A stretch of 64,000 bases of DNA from Leptospira jelokensis (GCF_004769635.1 NZ_RQGH01000005.1:1-64000); one strand, 5' to 3'. Counted from the stretch's first letter, positions 17,225 to 27,026 are shown. The notes: a model not told the origin generated them from the sequence alone. Made by a program: numbers and translations.

Positions 17225-18446
17225 ATATCGATTTCACTTTCCCAATGGAATGGACAAGCATATCTATATCTTCTTTTGTATTATAAAAATAAAAAGAAGC
17301 CCTGCAAGTTCCAGGAATTTGTAATTGTTTCATGAGAGGTTGGCAACAATGATGGCCCACTCGGATGGCAACACCTTCTTCATCTAAAATGGAACCAACA
17401 TCATGCGGATGGATCCCATCCATCGTAAAGGACACTACCCCACCTCTTTTTTCAAGATCCTCAGTTCCATAAAGGGTTAGACCACCCACTTTGTGTAATT
17501 GGTCTAACGCATATTCAGTTAACATACGTTCGTGGTCTTTGATGTTTTTCATCCCTACTTTTTGTAAGTAATCCAATGCATGAGAAAACCCAATGACCCC
17601 AGCAATGTTCGGAGTTCCTGCCTCCAATTTGGCGGGCAGTGCCGCATAAGTAGAACTTTCAAGTTCCACAGACTCGATCATATCCCCACCACCTAACCAC
17701 GGTGGCATGGCTTCTAATATTGCTTCTTTTCCAAATAAAACCCCTACACCAGTAGGACCCAACATTTTATGAGCTGAAAAGGCATAAAAGTCAACATCCA
17801 TATCCACCAAATGGATAGGCATATGGCAAGCCGCTTGGGCACCGTCCACAAGGACTTTTGCGCCAACTTGCCGTGCTCGGTCTATGATTTTGGATAGGTC
17901 ATGGACTGTGCCTGTCACATTCGACATTTGGCTTATTGCAACTATTTTTGTACGTTTTGTAATGATCTCATTTAACTTTGATAAGTCGTAAGTAGTGTCT
18001 TCCAAGATGGGGAAAAATTTTAGGAATGCTTTTTTTTCTTGGGCCAACATTTGCCAAGGAACCAAATTTGAGTGGTGTTCTTGGACAGATAAAACGATTT
18101 CATCCCCTTCGGAAACATTTGCCCTTCCATAAGTTTGTGCTACCAAATTGATGGCATCGGTTGTCCCTCGGGTGAAGATAATGGCTTTTGCACACTGGGC
18201 TTGGAAAAAATGAGAGGTTTTGATCCTTGTCCTTTCAAAAAGTTCCGTTGCATGTTGGGAAAGGTAATACACACCCCTGTGGATGTTTGCATTTTCTTTA
18301 GCATAATAGTCGTTAGTTGCTTGAATAACAGATATCGGTTTTTGGGAAGTGGCACCATTGTCTAGATACACAAGTGGTTTTCCATTTGGCATGGTTTGGG
18401 AAAGGATGGGAAAATCCAATCGTAGTTTGTAAGGATCCAAACTCAT
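17202..18446 (-). CDS. sufS: cysteine desulfurase
   Basis: SufS is a PLP enzyme that takes sulfur from cysteine as a persulfide. The 414-residue product has [11 protein letters not shown] at the N-terminus, [14 protein letters not shown], the PLP-stacking HHSNLVPW, the cofactor Lys in [21 protein letters not shown], and the catalytic Cys loop [11 protein letters not shown]. The catalytic Cys is followed by a second Cys where relatives usually have Ala, a small oddity. It overlaps the Rieske gene by 4 bases and sufU by about 20. Confidence 0.96.
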   Translation of the reverse strand: MSLDPYKLRLDFPILSQTMPNGKPLVYLDNGATSQKPISVIQATNDYYAKENANIHRGVYYLSQHATELFERTRIKTSHFFQAQCAKAIIFTRGTTDAINLVAQTYGRANVSEGDEIVLSVQEHHSNLVPWQMLAQEKKAFLKFFPILEDTTYDLSKLNEIITKRTKIVAISQMSNVTGTVHDLSKIIDRARQVGAKVLVDGAQAACHMPIHLVDMDVDFYAFSAHKMLGPTGVGVLFGKEAILEAMPPWLGGGDMIESVELESSTYAALPAKLEAGTPNIAGVIGFSHALDYLQKVGMKNIKDHERMLTEYALDQLHKVGGLTLYGTEDLEKRGGVVSFTMDGIHPHDVGSILDEEGVAIRVGHHCCQPLMKQLQIPGTCRASFYFYNTKEDIDMLVHSIGKVKSIFGRVVRK

Positions 18447-18760
18447 ACAGACTCCAAATCCACTTCTAAATCATTTCCGTTGACCTTTGTTGGAAAGATG
18501 GTTAGTGGTTCTGTAGCAGGTAGTGCCAAAACACTTCCATTTCGAATGTCAAACTTTGCAAAATGGCGTGGGCAAGTGATCACACAACCTTCCAATTTTC
18601 CACAAGAAATTTCTTCTCCGTCATGCGTACACGAATCTTCAAAGGCATAGTATTCATTCTCCCATTTGGTGACCGCAACAGAAAAATGCCGAGTTTTGAT
18701 AACAGTCAACTTACCAACTTCGATTTCCTGAATGGAGACTAACTTTTTAAAAGCCATCAT
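18443..18760 (-). CDS. Rieske-type [2Fe-2S] ferredoxin in the suf operon
   Basis: A 105-residue single-domain Rieske protein with both ligand boxes: CTHDGEEIS (Cys-x-His) and CPRHFAKFD (Cys-x2-His). It resembles the small ferredoxin subunits of aromatic dioxygenases, but no oxygenase is nearby. Similar ferredoxins occur inside suf operons of other bacteria. It might supply electrons for cluster assembly or report cluster status; this is inference. ATG 18760 overlaps the sufD stop by 4 bases; a second ATG follows directly. Confidence 0.9.
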   Translation of the reverse strand: MMAFKKLVSIQEIEVGKLTVIKTRHFSVAVTKWENEYYAFEDSCTHDGEEISCGKLEGCVITCPRHFAKFDIRNGSVLALPATEPLTIFPTKVNGNDLEVDLESV

Positions 18761-19932
18761 TTCCCTCCCACGAGAATGGTATGAATGGAAGATTCTAAAT
18801 TTCGTTTTGTTTCTTCATCGAAACCAATGGATTGGATCGTTTCCCCATAAAAAGCAGTCACGAGTAGGGATTTTGATTCTTCGGGAGTGAGTCCCCTTGA
18901 CAATAAATAAAAGAACTGTTCTTCATCAATATCCCCAACCGTTGCCCCGTGGGTACAAGATACATCTTCCGCAAGCACTTCCAATTTTGGATTGGCTTCA
19001 GCCCTTGCTTTTTTGTTCAGAGATAAATTGAAAGATTCTTGGTGTGCCACCACTTTCCTTAGATTAGGTGGAATGATCAAATTTCCTGTAAATACATGGT
19101 GGGACCTGTCAGTCACAATGGCTTTATAACTGATTTTACTTGTGGTATGGTCGGCATGGTGGTGCATTTCCATATCCATATCTTTTAGGTTTCTTTTACC
19201 GATGGCAGACACTCCGTCCACAGTCACTTCTCCACCTTTTCCCAGTAGATGAGATGTCAAAAACCATTTAGAACGAAACCCTCCAAAAGGGAAATGGTGG
19301 AACTTAAGCGATGCGTTTTCCTTAGCCAAAACGAAAACGGATCGAAACTGAATGAGATCCTCATCCAAATTTTCTTCGTCCAAAATTTCAACCACCGAAT
19401 CAGATTCGGCAATCCATACATCAAAAACAGATAAGAGATGAAGGGACTCTGTCTCATGTTTTGTTTCTGTTTTCAATTGGATTTGAGTTGAACATCCTTT
19501 AGGCACATAAAAGATTCGGAAAAGAAATTTTGCATCATCACCAAACAATGTTTCCGTTGCCAAATGGAATTTTCCATCACAAAGGGAAATGGAAATCTGA
19601 GGAGCCTTTAGGATGGATAGATAAACAAAAAAATCTTTTGGTAAATACGATTTGATTAAATCTAAAATTTCTTTTTGTTTTGTTTCGGATAACAAAGGTT
19701 CAGTTTTACTATCCCCTGGATCTTTGTTCTCTGTTAGGTTGCCAATCTTTTGATTCGTTGGATCAAACCCAACCTCTTCCCACGGGATGGAGCTAATGGG
19801 AAACTTTCTGAAACTTTCCATTTTTTCCGTAGGAAACGAAATGGTTTCCCAATCTTTCTTCAGTGATTGGCAGAATTCTTGTGTGAGAGCTGGGTTTATC
19901 GTAAATTGATTTGTTTTGAGTGAGGAATTCAT
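18757..19932 (-). CDS. sufD: Fe-S assembly protein SufD
   Basis: A 391-residue member of the SufB/SufD family. The C-terminal beta-helix part is clear: [46 protein letters not shown], and [18 protein letters not shown]. SufD works with SufB and SufC as the cluster-building scaffold. The Cys-His pair of [10 protein letters not shown] is the SufD interface site. ATG 19932 overlaps the sufC stop (ATGA); a longer frame upstream lies in sufC. No sufB lies next to it, so the partner must come from elsewhere, unless this protein does both jobs. Confidence 0.9.
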   Translation of the reverse strand: MNSSLKTNQFTINPALTQEFCQSLKKDWETISFPTEKMESFRKFPISSIPWEEVGFDPTNQKIGNLTENKDPGDSKTEPLLSETKQKEILDLIKSYLPKDFFVYLSILKAPQISISLCDGKFHLATETLFGDDAKFLFRIFYVPKGCSTQIQLKTETKHETESLHLLSVFDVWIAESDSVVEILDEENLDEDLIQFRSVFVLAKENASLKFHHFPFGGFRSKWFLTSHLLGKGGEVTVDGVSAIGKRNLKDMDMEMHHHADHTTSKISYKAIVTDRSHHVFTGNLIIPPNLRKVVAHQESFNLSLNKKARAEANPKLEVLAEDVSCTHGATVGDIDEEQFFYLLSRGLTPEESKSLLVTAFYGETIQSIGFDEETKRNLESSIHTILVGGK

Positions 19933-20681
19933 TTGACCCCTTCTCTCTCCAAAATCCAATCATAACCCACTTCTTCTAATTTGAGAGAAAGGTCTTTTCC
20001 TCCTGTCTCCAGAATCCTTCCATCTGCAAAGACATGGACAAAATCGGGAACTATGTAATTTAACATCCTTTGGTAGTGTGTGATGAGTAAAATGGATCGT
20101 TCTGGGTTTCTGTTTGCATTGATCCCTTCGGAGACAATTCGCAGGGCATCAATGTCAAGTCCGGAATCAGTTTCATCCAAAATGGATAAAACTGGTTTTA
20201 ACAAGCTCATTTGCAAAATTTCTGCCCTTTTTTTCTCTCCACCTGAGAAGCCATCATTCACATAACGCCCAATAAACGATTGAGGCACTTCCAAAAGGTC
20301 CATCGCAGATTTTAATTCTTGTTTGAATTCTTTAACAGGTACTTCTTTCCCACGATGGGCCTTGAGAATGGATTTTAAAAAATTTCCGATGGTCACACCA
20401 GGGAGAGCTGTTGGGTATTGGAAGGACAAAAAGAGACCAAGCCTTGCCCTTTCGTCTGTTGTCATCTTGAGAATTGATTGTCCACAAAATAGAATGTCCC
20501 CTGAGGTCACCGTGTATTTCGGATGGCCGAGGATCACATTCGAAAGGGTACTTTTCCCTGATCCGTTCGGACCCATGATGGCATGGACTTCTCCTCTTCC
20601 GATGGTCAGGTTGACCCCACGGAGGATTTGTTTGTCTCCCACACTGGCATGTAGAGATTGTATTTCGAGAATTGCGGACAA
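19929..20681 (-). CDS. sufC: Fe-S assembly ATPase SufC
   Basis: A 250-residue ABC-type ATPase: Walker [10 protein letters not shown], signature FSGGEKKR, Walker [14 protein letters not shown] and switch His in LITHYQRML, the wording typical of SufC. It powers the SufBCD scaffold. Start is TTG 20681, with AGGAT upstream. The 91-base gap to the next gene has TATAAT on the minus strand (20723-20718) with no good -35 box, so a regulator-dependent promoter for the whole nine-gene run is possible. Confidence 0.95.
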   Translation of the reverse strand: MSAILEIQSLHASVGDKQILRGVNLTIGRGEVHAIMGPNGSGKSTLSNVILGHPKYTVTSGDILFCGQSILKMTTDERARLGLFLSFQYPTALPGVTIGNFLKSILKAHRGKEVPVKEFKQELKSAMDLLEVPQSFIGRYVNDGFSGGEKKRAEILQMSLLKPVLSILDETDSGLDIDALRIVSEGINANRNPERSILLITHYQRMLNYIVPDFVHVFADGRILETGGKDLSLKLEEVGYDWILEREGVK

Positions 20682-20772
20682 GGTGGTATCCTGTTTTTTT
20701 ATTTAGAATGATTCTATATTATAGACGAATCCCTGCTACCAGGAAAATCGACCACCCAAAAAAAACAAGATT

Positions 20773-22011
20773 CTATTCCGACCAACTCACCTGTGCAACG
20801 AGGATCTTACCTGCCATCAGAGAAAAGGTAAAGATCACATATTGGTTTTGGTTATTGATATCATACAATGGATAGGTCACACCCCATTTTTTACGGAAAC
20901 GTTCCGACTCTTCTTTGTGTTTCAAGAAGTACGGTTTCCAGGCATAATTATTTCCGATTTGCCTCGACCGTTCCAAATACCCACCATTCATTCGGTCCAA
21001 ATCATAAGTAGGTGTGATTTGGTAACCTTCCGCATCACAGACAAAGACCTTTAAGATCTCACGGGGAAGAGAGCCAAGGATTTGCCCAAAACGATACGGG
21101 AAATCTTCCTCACTGGAGTCAGAAAGTTCATAAAACAAATCTTGTAATTGGTCGATGATTTTTTGTTCTCGGATGCCCTTCTCTCTGAGTTCTCTAGAGC
21201 GAACCCCCGAAAAGTTTTCCAAAACGGATTTCATTTTGTCAGAGAACGTATTGCGATTTAAAAAATGAGGGTTTGGGGTAGAAAAATAATAGCCTTGGAG
21301 GAGATTGGCTCCCATCGATAAGGCCAAGTTTACCTCTTCTTCTGTCTCAATCCCTTCAAAGAGGAGTTGGCTCCCTAGTTTTTGGCTCATTTCGGAAATG
21401 GCACCAAGGACCTGTTTGAAGGAATTTTTATTCAAACTCTCTCGCATGATCTTAATGTCCACTTTCATGATGTCGGGGTGGAGGTAACCAATGCGTTCCA
21501 AATTGGAAAACCCAGTCCCCAAATCATCGATGGCAATTTTTAATCCATAATCCCGAAAGATTTGGACGATTTGGATGAGCCGGTCAATGGACCCATCAAA
21601 TTCGTCCTCTGTGATTTCGATCACCACTTGGTTGCGGTCAATCCCATACTTTTCAATGAGTTGGATGATATGGAAATTCTCAGCAAAAAGATCCGTATGA
21701 TGCACCCGCGAGAGGAAGTTTGGCATCATATTAAAAAATAATTTCGTCCGAAGGTTACTTTCCTTTAGGGTTTGTACAGCCTTCTCCCGTAAAATCCGAT
21801 CAATGTTATAAACAGGAACGGGGTCTTGTTCCCGATTGTGGAAGAGACCACCTAAGGATTTATAGGTGTTTTCTTCGGGATTGAACTGCCTGCCGAGTAC
21901 TTCGTACGCAGAAATGGAGCGATTGATGGCATTGACGATGGGTTGGAAATGAGGGACAAAATATGTCTCGTTCCAAAACTGGTTTCCTTCCGTTGATTCC
22001 GTTATGAACAT
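20773..22011 (-). CDS. EAL-domain cyclic-di-GMP phosphodiesterase
   Basis: A 412-residue protein with an EAL domain in about the first 250 residues and a C-terminal domain resembling the YkuI C-terminal (PAS/Cache-like) sensor. The catalytic set looks complete: Glu in YEVLGR, Asn in FFNMMP, Glu in VIEITEDE, the Asp pair in IDDLGTGFSNL, Lys in MKVDIKIM, Glu in FEGIETEEE and Gln in LLQGYYFS. It should hydrolyse c-di-GMP. There is no GGDEF domain or membrane segment, so it is probably cytosolic and regulated by its C-terminal domain. Confidence 0.9.
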   Translation of the reverse strand: MFITESTEGNQFWNETYFVPHFQPIVNAINRSISAYEVLGRQFNPEENTYKSLGGLFHNREQDPVPVYNIDRILREKAVQTLKESNLRTKLFFNMMPNFLSRVHHTDLFAENFHIIQLIEKYGIDRNQVVIEITEDEFDGSIDRLIQIVQIFRDYGLKIAIDDLGTGFSNLERIGYLHPDIMKVDIKIMRESLNKNSFKQVLGAISEMSQKLGSQLLFEGIETEEEVNLALSMGANLLQGYYFSTPNPHFLNRNTFSDKMKSVLENFSGVRSRELREKGIREQKIIDQLQDLFYELSDSSEEDFPYRFGQILGSLPREILKVFVCDAEGYQITPTYDLDRMNGGYLERSRQIGNNYAWKPYFLKHKEESERFRKKWGVTYPLYDINNQNQYVIFTFSLMAGKILVAQVSWSE

Positions 22012-22127
22012 GGTTCCCTTTCTTCCAAGCTAAAAGGGAGTTCCAATCTGGCAAGAAAATTTCCACAAATTTGAAACAAAATCGACCCATTTATGACCCA
22101 CAGAATTCATAATTGTGTCATTTTGCC

Positions 22128-23411
22128 TCAAATAGAATACCCATCCGGGATGGCAGAATGCCTTGGAACAACGATGATCCCGTCGCGGATCCGGATGTAT
22201 TCGTCTTCGTATTCTTGTAAGTTTTGTTCGTTTAACAGCCGAACGTTGGCGCCAATGGCACAGTCTTTGTCGACAATTGTCCGTCGTATTTCACAGTTAG
22301 GTCCAATGCCGATTGGGATTTTTCCTGACTTCCGATCAAAGTAACCGTAGTGGTCAAGGCCCATGATGATGGAATCAAAGATCTTTGTCCCTGAAGCAAT
22401 GATTTGGCGCACACCGATGATGGAACGGTGCACCTCACATTGGTTAAGAATGGTTCCTTCTGAGATCAAAGCTTGGTTCACGACCGCCTGATTGATCTTT
22501 GACGGTGGTAGAGCCCTCGCCCGCGTGTAAATTGGGGTTTTTTCTAAGTATAAATTGAATTTTGGAATGTGATCGGTTAACATCAAATTGGCTTCGTAAA
22601 ATGCTTTGATGGTTCCAATGTCTTCCCAATAACCATCGTAAGTATACGCCTTCACCTTTCGTTCTTTAATGGCCTTCGGTAGGATTTCCTTACCAAAGTC
22701 TGCCAAACCTCTATCTTCTAATACATCGATTAAGGTAGAGGTATTAAAAATATAAATCCCCATATTGGCAAGGAAGGTTCCATTTTCTGTCCTACAGGAT
22801 TCCACTTGCGATAGGTCTTGTGGTTTTTCGATAAACTCCTGGATGGTCCCCCCAATCCCTGCTTTCACAATGCCAAGTCCATAAATTTGGTCTTCGGGAA
22901 TCGCATTGGTAGCCACTGAAATTTGTGTTTCCGGGTCCATCAAATGGCTTTGCATAAAATCCGCCAAATCCATGTTATACAACTGGTCCCCTGAGAGGAT
23001 GAGAACATATTTGGGTTTTTGTTCACGGATGTATGGTAATACTTTCCTTACCGCATCGGCAGTGCCTTCAAACCAATTGGCGCTGGAAACGGTTTGTTCT
23101 GCGGCAATGATTTCGACAAAACTCTTTTGGTGGATGTTGTTAGTCGCGTACGTGCGGTTGATGTGGCGGTTCAGCGAATACGAGTTAAACTGGGTGAGTA
23201 TGAAGATTTTTTCGAATCCACTGTTCAGAGAATTGGAGATTGGGATATCAATCAATCGATACTTGCCACCGAAACTCACGGCAGGTTTTGATCGTTTTTC
23301 AGTCAGAGGCAAAAGCCTCGTCCCCTTTCCCCCACCTAGAATGATTGTAAGGACTTCATCTTTTTTGAGGATAAAATCCACACAGTCAATTGAGTCTTCT
23401 TGGAATCGCAT
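22128..23411 (-). CDS. glgC: glucose-1-phosphate adenylyltransferase
   Basis: GlgC makes ADP-glucose from ATP and glucose-1-phosphate for glycogen-like polymers. The 427-residue product has the nucleotide loop LTIILGGGKGTRLLPLT, substrate segments ADAVRKVLPYI and LILSGDQLYNMD, the glucose-phosphate Lys in EFIEKPQ, YWEDIGTI, and a C-terminal left-handed beta-helix (GIGPNCEIRRTIVDKDCAIG). The sequence is nearer the cyanobacterial/plant type than E. coli GlgC. It follows purQ after 54 bases. Confidence 0.94.
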   Translation of the reverse strand: MRFQEDSIDCVDFILKKDEVLTIILGGGKGTRLLPLTEKRSKPAVSFGGKYRLIDIPISNSLNSGFEKIFILTQFNSYSLNRHINRTYATNNIHQKSFVEIIAAEQTVSSANWFEGTADAVRKVLPYIREQKPKYVLILSGDQLYNMDLADFMQSHLMDPETQISVATNAIPEDQIYGLGIVKAGIGGTIQEFIEKPQDLSQVESCRTENGTFLANMGIYIFNTSTLIDVLEDRGLADFGKEILPKAIKERKVKAYTYDGYWEDIGTIKAFYEANLMLTDHIPKFNLYLEKTPIYTRARALPPSKINQAVVNQALISEGTILNQCEVHRSIIGVRQIIASGTKIFDSIIMGLDHYGYFDRKSGKIPIGIGPNCEIRRTIVDKDCAIGANVRLLNEQNLQEYEDEYIRIRDGIIVVPRHSAIPDGYSI

Positions 23412-23465
23412 ACCTATCCTTATAAGGAGATTTGACGAAAAAGCAAGAAAAGGAAATCGAAGATT

Positions 23466-24113
23466 CTAATTTTTTAAAAGAGCTTCTAAGATTTGTTTGC
23501 CATCCATTTTTCCTGTGTAAGGATTCATGGCTCGTTCTGGGTGAGGCATCATACCAAGGACATTTCCTTTTTCATTGCAGATCCCTGCGATGTCATGTAA
23601 TGATCCATTTGGATTTTCGCTGTAACGAAAGACCACTTGGCCATTTTTTTCTAATCGTTCTAAAGTTTCTGCATCAGCAAAGTAAGCACCTTCGCCATGG
23701 GCAATGGGGATAGAAAGGTTACCTTGCATTTTCTTTGCAAATGCATTTTCTTTCACAGGAACAAGTTCCACATCTTTGCAAATGTATTTGAGAGTGCGAT
23801 TGTGCAAAAGGGCACCTGGTAACAATCCAGATTCTGTCAGAATTTGGAAACCATTACAAACACCGAGTACCTTCCCACCTTTGTTGGCATACTTTACCAC
23901 TGATTCCATGGAAGGGCTAAATTTTGCCATGGCCCCACAACGAAGGTAATCGCCAAAGGAAAATCCACCAGGCAACACGACTAGATCTGGTACATCATCA
24001 AAGGAATCTTTGTACCAAGTGTAGTTGACATCGGCTTGAAAGGTATCCTGTAAGACAGTTCCCACATCCTTATCACAATTGGATCCAGGAAAGGTAACAA
24101 CTCGCACTTTCAT
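23466..24113 (-). CDS. purQ: phosphoribosylformylglycinamidine synthase, glutaminase subunit
   Basis: A 215-residue class I glutamine amidotransferase that supplies ammonia to PurL in the fourth step of purine synthesis. It shows VVTFPGSNCDKD, the nucleophile Cys in GVCNGFQILTESGLLPGALL split over the elbow, and the His-Glu pair in MPHPERA. Its start overlaps purS by 4 bases. The large subunit PurL is not in this window. Confidence 0.95.
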   Translation of the reverse strand: MKVRVVTFPGSNCDKDVGTVLQDTFQADVNYTWYKDSFDDVPDLVVLPGGFSFGDYLRCGAMAKFSPSMESVVKYANKGGKVLGVCNGFQILTESGLLPGALLHNRTLKYICKDVELVPVKENAFAKKMQGNLSIPIAHGEGAYFADAETLERLEKNGQVVFRYSENPNGSLHDIAGICNEKGNVLGMMPHPERAMNPYTGKMDGKQILEALLKN

Positions 24114-24358
24114 TGTGACTCTACCACCAATTTGTAAGTTTCAATCACTTGGTTTACGAGCACGGATTCACAAATTTCTTTTGCAATTGATTCTGCTTCT
24201 TGTAAGGAAGAGGCATTCAATTTGATTTCAATGTACTTTCCAACACGTAAGTCTTGGATTTGCCCCTTCCCTTGGTCATGGAGGGTACGGAGAACGGTTT
24301 GTCCTTGTGGGTCTAGGACTGATTCTTTGAGGGTGACGTTTATTTTTGCGACAAACAT
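24110..24358 (-). CDS. purS: phosphoribosylformylglycinamidine synthase, PurS subunit
   Basis: An 82-residue PurS, the small bridging subunit of the three-part FGAM synthase (PurS, PurQ, small PurL). Recognisable parts are FVAKINVTLKESVLDPQGQT, VGKYIEIKL and the helix with EAESIAKEICESVL. Overlaps purC by 19 bases and purQ by 4, so the three products are likely made in step. Confidence 0.93.
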   Translation of the reverse strand: MFVAKINVTLKESVLDPQGQTVLRTLHDQGKGQIQDLRVGKYIEIKLNASSLQEAESIAKEICESVLVNQVIETYKLVVESQ

Positions 24359-25197
24359 AAGTTGATTTTCTCTTCCAATTCCAAGTATTTTTTACGCAGT
24401 TCCAGGATCAAGGATTCGGGAAGTTTGGGAGGTGGTGGATTTTTATCCCAAGAGGTCGATTCGAGCCAATTCCGAAGGATTTGTTTGTCGAAACTTGCAG
24501 GTGTTTTTCCCAAAACATAAGTGGAAGCATCCCAATACCGGGACGAATCCGGGGTCAAAATTTCATCAATGAGAATGGGTTCCCCATCCAATAGTCCAAA
24601 TTCAAATTTTGTATCACAAAGAAGGATCCCTTGTTTTGCCATCAGAGTGTGTGCCTCCGCATACAAATTTAGGGAAATTTGTTTTACCTTCTGGAATAAA
24701 GCAGTGCCCACTTCTTTCTCCATTGTGGCTTCACTCACATTTTCATCATGGCCAGAATCGTTTTTCCGTGCGGGTGTGAAAATTGGTGTGGGGAATTGAT
24801 AGGATTCTTGCAACCCCTTGGGATAGGGAGTTTCCGCGATGGTCCCCGTTTGTAAGTATTCCTTCCAAGCGGAACCAGTCAAATACCCACGCACCACACA
24901 TTCAAAATCGATGCGTTTTGCCTTTTTGACAAGGACAGAACGACCCACAACTGCCTCATGATTTTGGTAGGGTTTCGGAAATAAATTCGGATCATCCGTG
25001 ACCAGGTGGTTTGGGATCTCACGGAAATGATGGAACCATTTTGTGGAAATCCGAGTGAGGATTTTTCCTTTTCCTTCGACGGGTTCTGAAAAGACAACAT
25101 CAAAAGCCGAAATCCGATCTGTTGCAACAAGTAATAACTCATCACCCAGATCATACACATCCCTCACCTTACCTTTATAATGCGGATTTGGAATCAT
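24340..25197 (-). CDS. purC: SAICAR synthase
   Basis: PurC joins aspartate to CAIR in purine synthesis. From ATG 25197 the product has 285 residues and shows YKGKVRDVYDLGDE, LVATDRISAFDVVF, RGYLTGSAWKEY, CDTKFEFG and LIDEILTPDSSRYW. The C-terminus is of the longer, yeast-like PurC type. ATG 25197 overlaps the preceding gene stop by 4 bases (ATGA) and is preferred to a GTG four codons upstream. Confidence 0.95.
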   Translation of the reverse strand: MIPNPHYKGKVRDVYDLGDELLLVATDRISAFDVVFSEPVEGKGKILTRISTKWFHHFREIPNHLVTDDPNLFPKPYQNHEAVVGRSVLVKKAKRIDFECVVRGYLTGSAWKEYLQTGTIAETPYPKGLQESYQFPTPIFTPARKNDSGHDENVSEATMEKEVGTALFQKVKQISLNLYAEAHTLMAKQGILLCDTKFEFGLLDGEPILIDEILTPDSSRYWDASTYVLGKTPASFDKQILRNWLESTSWDKNPPPPKLPESLILELRKKYLELEEKINLCLSQK

Positions 25198-26321
25198 AAT
25201 TGGATACACACCATTGCCATATCGTCACTCGGAGTGGATGAACCACAAAACTCTAAAATTTTATTTTGAACTGTTGGTAAAATATCATTCCCCGACTGGA
25301 CAGAAGAATGGAAAATTTCTTTCATTCCATCTTCTGTGATGTATTCCAATTTGGAATTCATCGCTTCACTTGCACCATCGGTATACATAAAAAACTTGGA
25401 GCCTGGTTTTAGTGAAACCGCTTGCACCTCATCATTGGCAACCATATTGATGCCCATGATCATAGGACTCATACCTTTTAATAATTTTGTTTCCCCATCC
25501 ATAAATACAATTGGAGCCGGATGCCCACCATTGATATAGGAAAGATTTAAATCTTGGTCTATGATCGCGTAACAAAAAGTAATGGCATAATCTTCAGGTA
25601 GGACTAACTCCATATTTTTACGCAAATGGGACACTCGTTCTTTAAGACCCATATTGGGAACCAAATTGAATAACTGCATTTTGAACATGGCTCCAATGAG
25701 AGCGGCACTAGGCCCGTGCCCCGAACAGTCGGCAATTACGATATGAAGTTTTTTTTCTTCAATCCATGTATCAACAAAATCCCCACCGATTTGAAGGTAA
25801 GGGTGGAATAAGGTTTGGGCTTTGATCCCATTCCAAATAAAACTTTTTTCAGGGATGAGTTGGTCTTGCACACGCCTTGCGGTCTGTAGTTCCTTTTCGT
25901 ATTTACTTTTTTGTTGGTAGAGTTCATCTTGTAGGTCTTTTAACCGAATCACCGAATGGATTTTTGCAACCAACTCACGTTTGTTAAAGGGTTTATTGAT
26001 AAAATCATCCCCTCCATTTTTCATTGCTTCTTGGAATCCCACTTCCCTATCAATGGATGTAATGAATAAAATAGGAAGTAGTTTAAATTGGTCCATTTCA
26101 CGGAGTTCCCGACAAAAGGAAAATCCATCTTGGACGGGCATATTGACATCTAAAAGTAGTGTATCGATCTTAGTATTGAGTAAAACCAAACGCGCTTCTT
26201 CTGCTGAATAAGCGGTGTACGTTTTAAAACCTTCTTGTAATAATAGATACTTAAGAAGTTCCACATTTTCAGGAACATCATCAACGATGAGAATGGTATG
26301 TTGTGTTTCCGTTTGGCCCAT
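25194..26321 (-). CDS. response regulator with PP2C-type (RsbU/SpoIIE) phosphatase output
   Basis: A 375-residue two-domain protein. The receiver domain (residues 8-125) has the acidic pair in ILIVDDVPEN, the phosphoacceptor Asp58 in LLLDVNMPVQDGF, and the Lys in INKPFNKRE. A coiled coil (about 125-150) leads to a SpoIIE/RsbU phosphatase domain with GGDFVDTW, DCSGHGPSAALIGAM, YINGGHPAPI, YTDGASEAMN and SDDMAMV metal-binding signatures. Such proteins dephosphorylate anti-sigma-factor antagonists. No kinase or anti-sigma partner is adjacent; instead it overlaps purC. Confidence 0.93.
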   Translation of the reverse strand: MGQTETQHTILIVDDVPENVELLKYLLLQEGFKTYTAYSAEEARLVLLNTKIDTLLLDVNMPVQDGFSFCRELREMDQFKLLPILFITSIDREVGFQEAMKNGGDDFINKPFNKRELVAKIHSVIRLKDLQDELYQQKSKYEKELQTARRVQDQLIPEKSFIWNGIKAQTLFHPYLQIGGDFVDTWIEEKKLHIVIADCSGHGPSAALIGAMFKMQLFNLVPNMGLKERVSHLRKNMELVLPEDYAITFCYAIIDQDLNLSYINGGHPAPIVFMDGETKLLKGMSPMIMGINMVANDEVQAVSLKPGSKFFMYTDGASEAMNSKLEYITEDGMKEIFHSSVQSGNDILPTVQNKILEFCGSSTPSDDMAMVCIQL

Positions 26322-26327
26322 TTGGGT

Positions 26328-27026
26328 TTAGTCCATCTCCGCCCTTAGGCTGTGTTTTAATTCCTGGAGTTTTTCATTCCGATTGGAAACCAAGAATAAT
26401 ATCAGAAACAAAAAATGATAGGCAAACACCCCTAACCAAAGAGTTCGTTTCATATCTAAATCCATTCCCCCTTTGCCAAGCACACTGCCTGGATGATTGC
26501 CTGGATTCTCAATCCACCGAATGGCGCCCCATGTGAGAACAGCACTCATGGCACAAAGTACAGAAAGGTAAGCAGATAAAATTGCCTTTTTTTTACGAGA
26601 AGGAACGAGATACCGAAAGATAAAATAACTAAGTAAGGACAAACAAAGGATAAAAAAGGACTGTAACCTAGCATCTGTTTTGTCCCAAGGGACTCCCCAA
26701 GCACTGTAAGCCCAAATGGGTCCAGAAAACAAAACACCTACTGCAAATACAAAAGCCAATTGGTTTGCCGTAAAGGCAAGCCTATCCCAAAGTAAATTTT
26801 TTTGAAACAAATACACAAGCGAAAAGACAAAGGAGAGAAGAGGACCATATAACGCTACCCATGCGACTGGTACATGAAGGTAAAAAATTCTGTGGCTTAA
26901 GCCCTGCTCCAAAATCACATTTGGATAGAGGATGGAAACAAATACTGCAATCACTAACGAAAAACAGACTACCAAGTAAAACAATAAGTCAATGGTGGGG
27001 TGAAGTAATTGTATTTTACGTTCCAT
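26328..27026 (-). CDS. ccmC: heme exporter/cytochrome c maturation protein CcmC
   Basis: A 232-residue protein with six predicted membrane helices. It has HRIFYLHVPVAWVALYG (periplasmic His) and the tryptophan-rich heme-handling loop with WAYSAWGVPWDKTDARLQS, the CcmC signature (usually WGTWWVWDARLTS-like). CcmC loads heme onto CcmE for c-type cytochrome assembly. The second heme His and the RWIENPGNHPGSV loop are present. It follows ccmB by 54 bases. Confidence 0.88.
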   Translation of the reverse strand: MERKIQLLHPTIDLLFYLVVCFSLVIAVFVSILYPNVILEQGLSHRIFYLHVPVAWVALYGPLLSFVFSLVYLFQKNLLWDRLAFTANQLAFVFAVGVLFSGPIWAYSAWGVPWDKTDARLQSFFILCLSLLSYFIFRYLVPSRKKKAILSAYLSVLCAMSAVLTWGAIRWIENPGNHPGSVLGKGGMDLDMKRTLWLGVFAYHFLFLILFLVSNRNEKLQELKHSLRAEMD

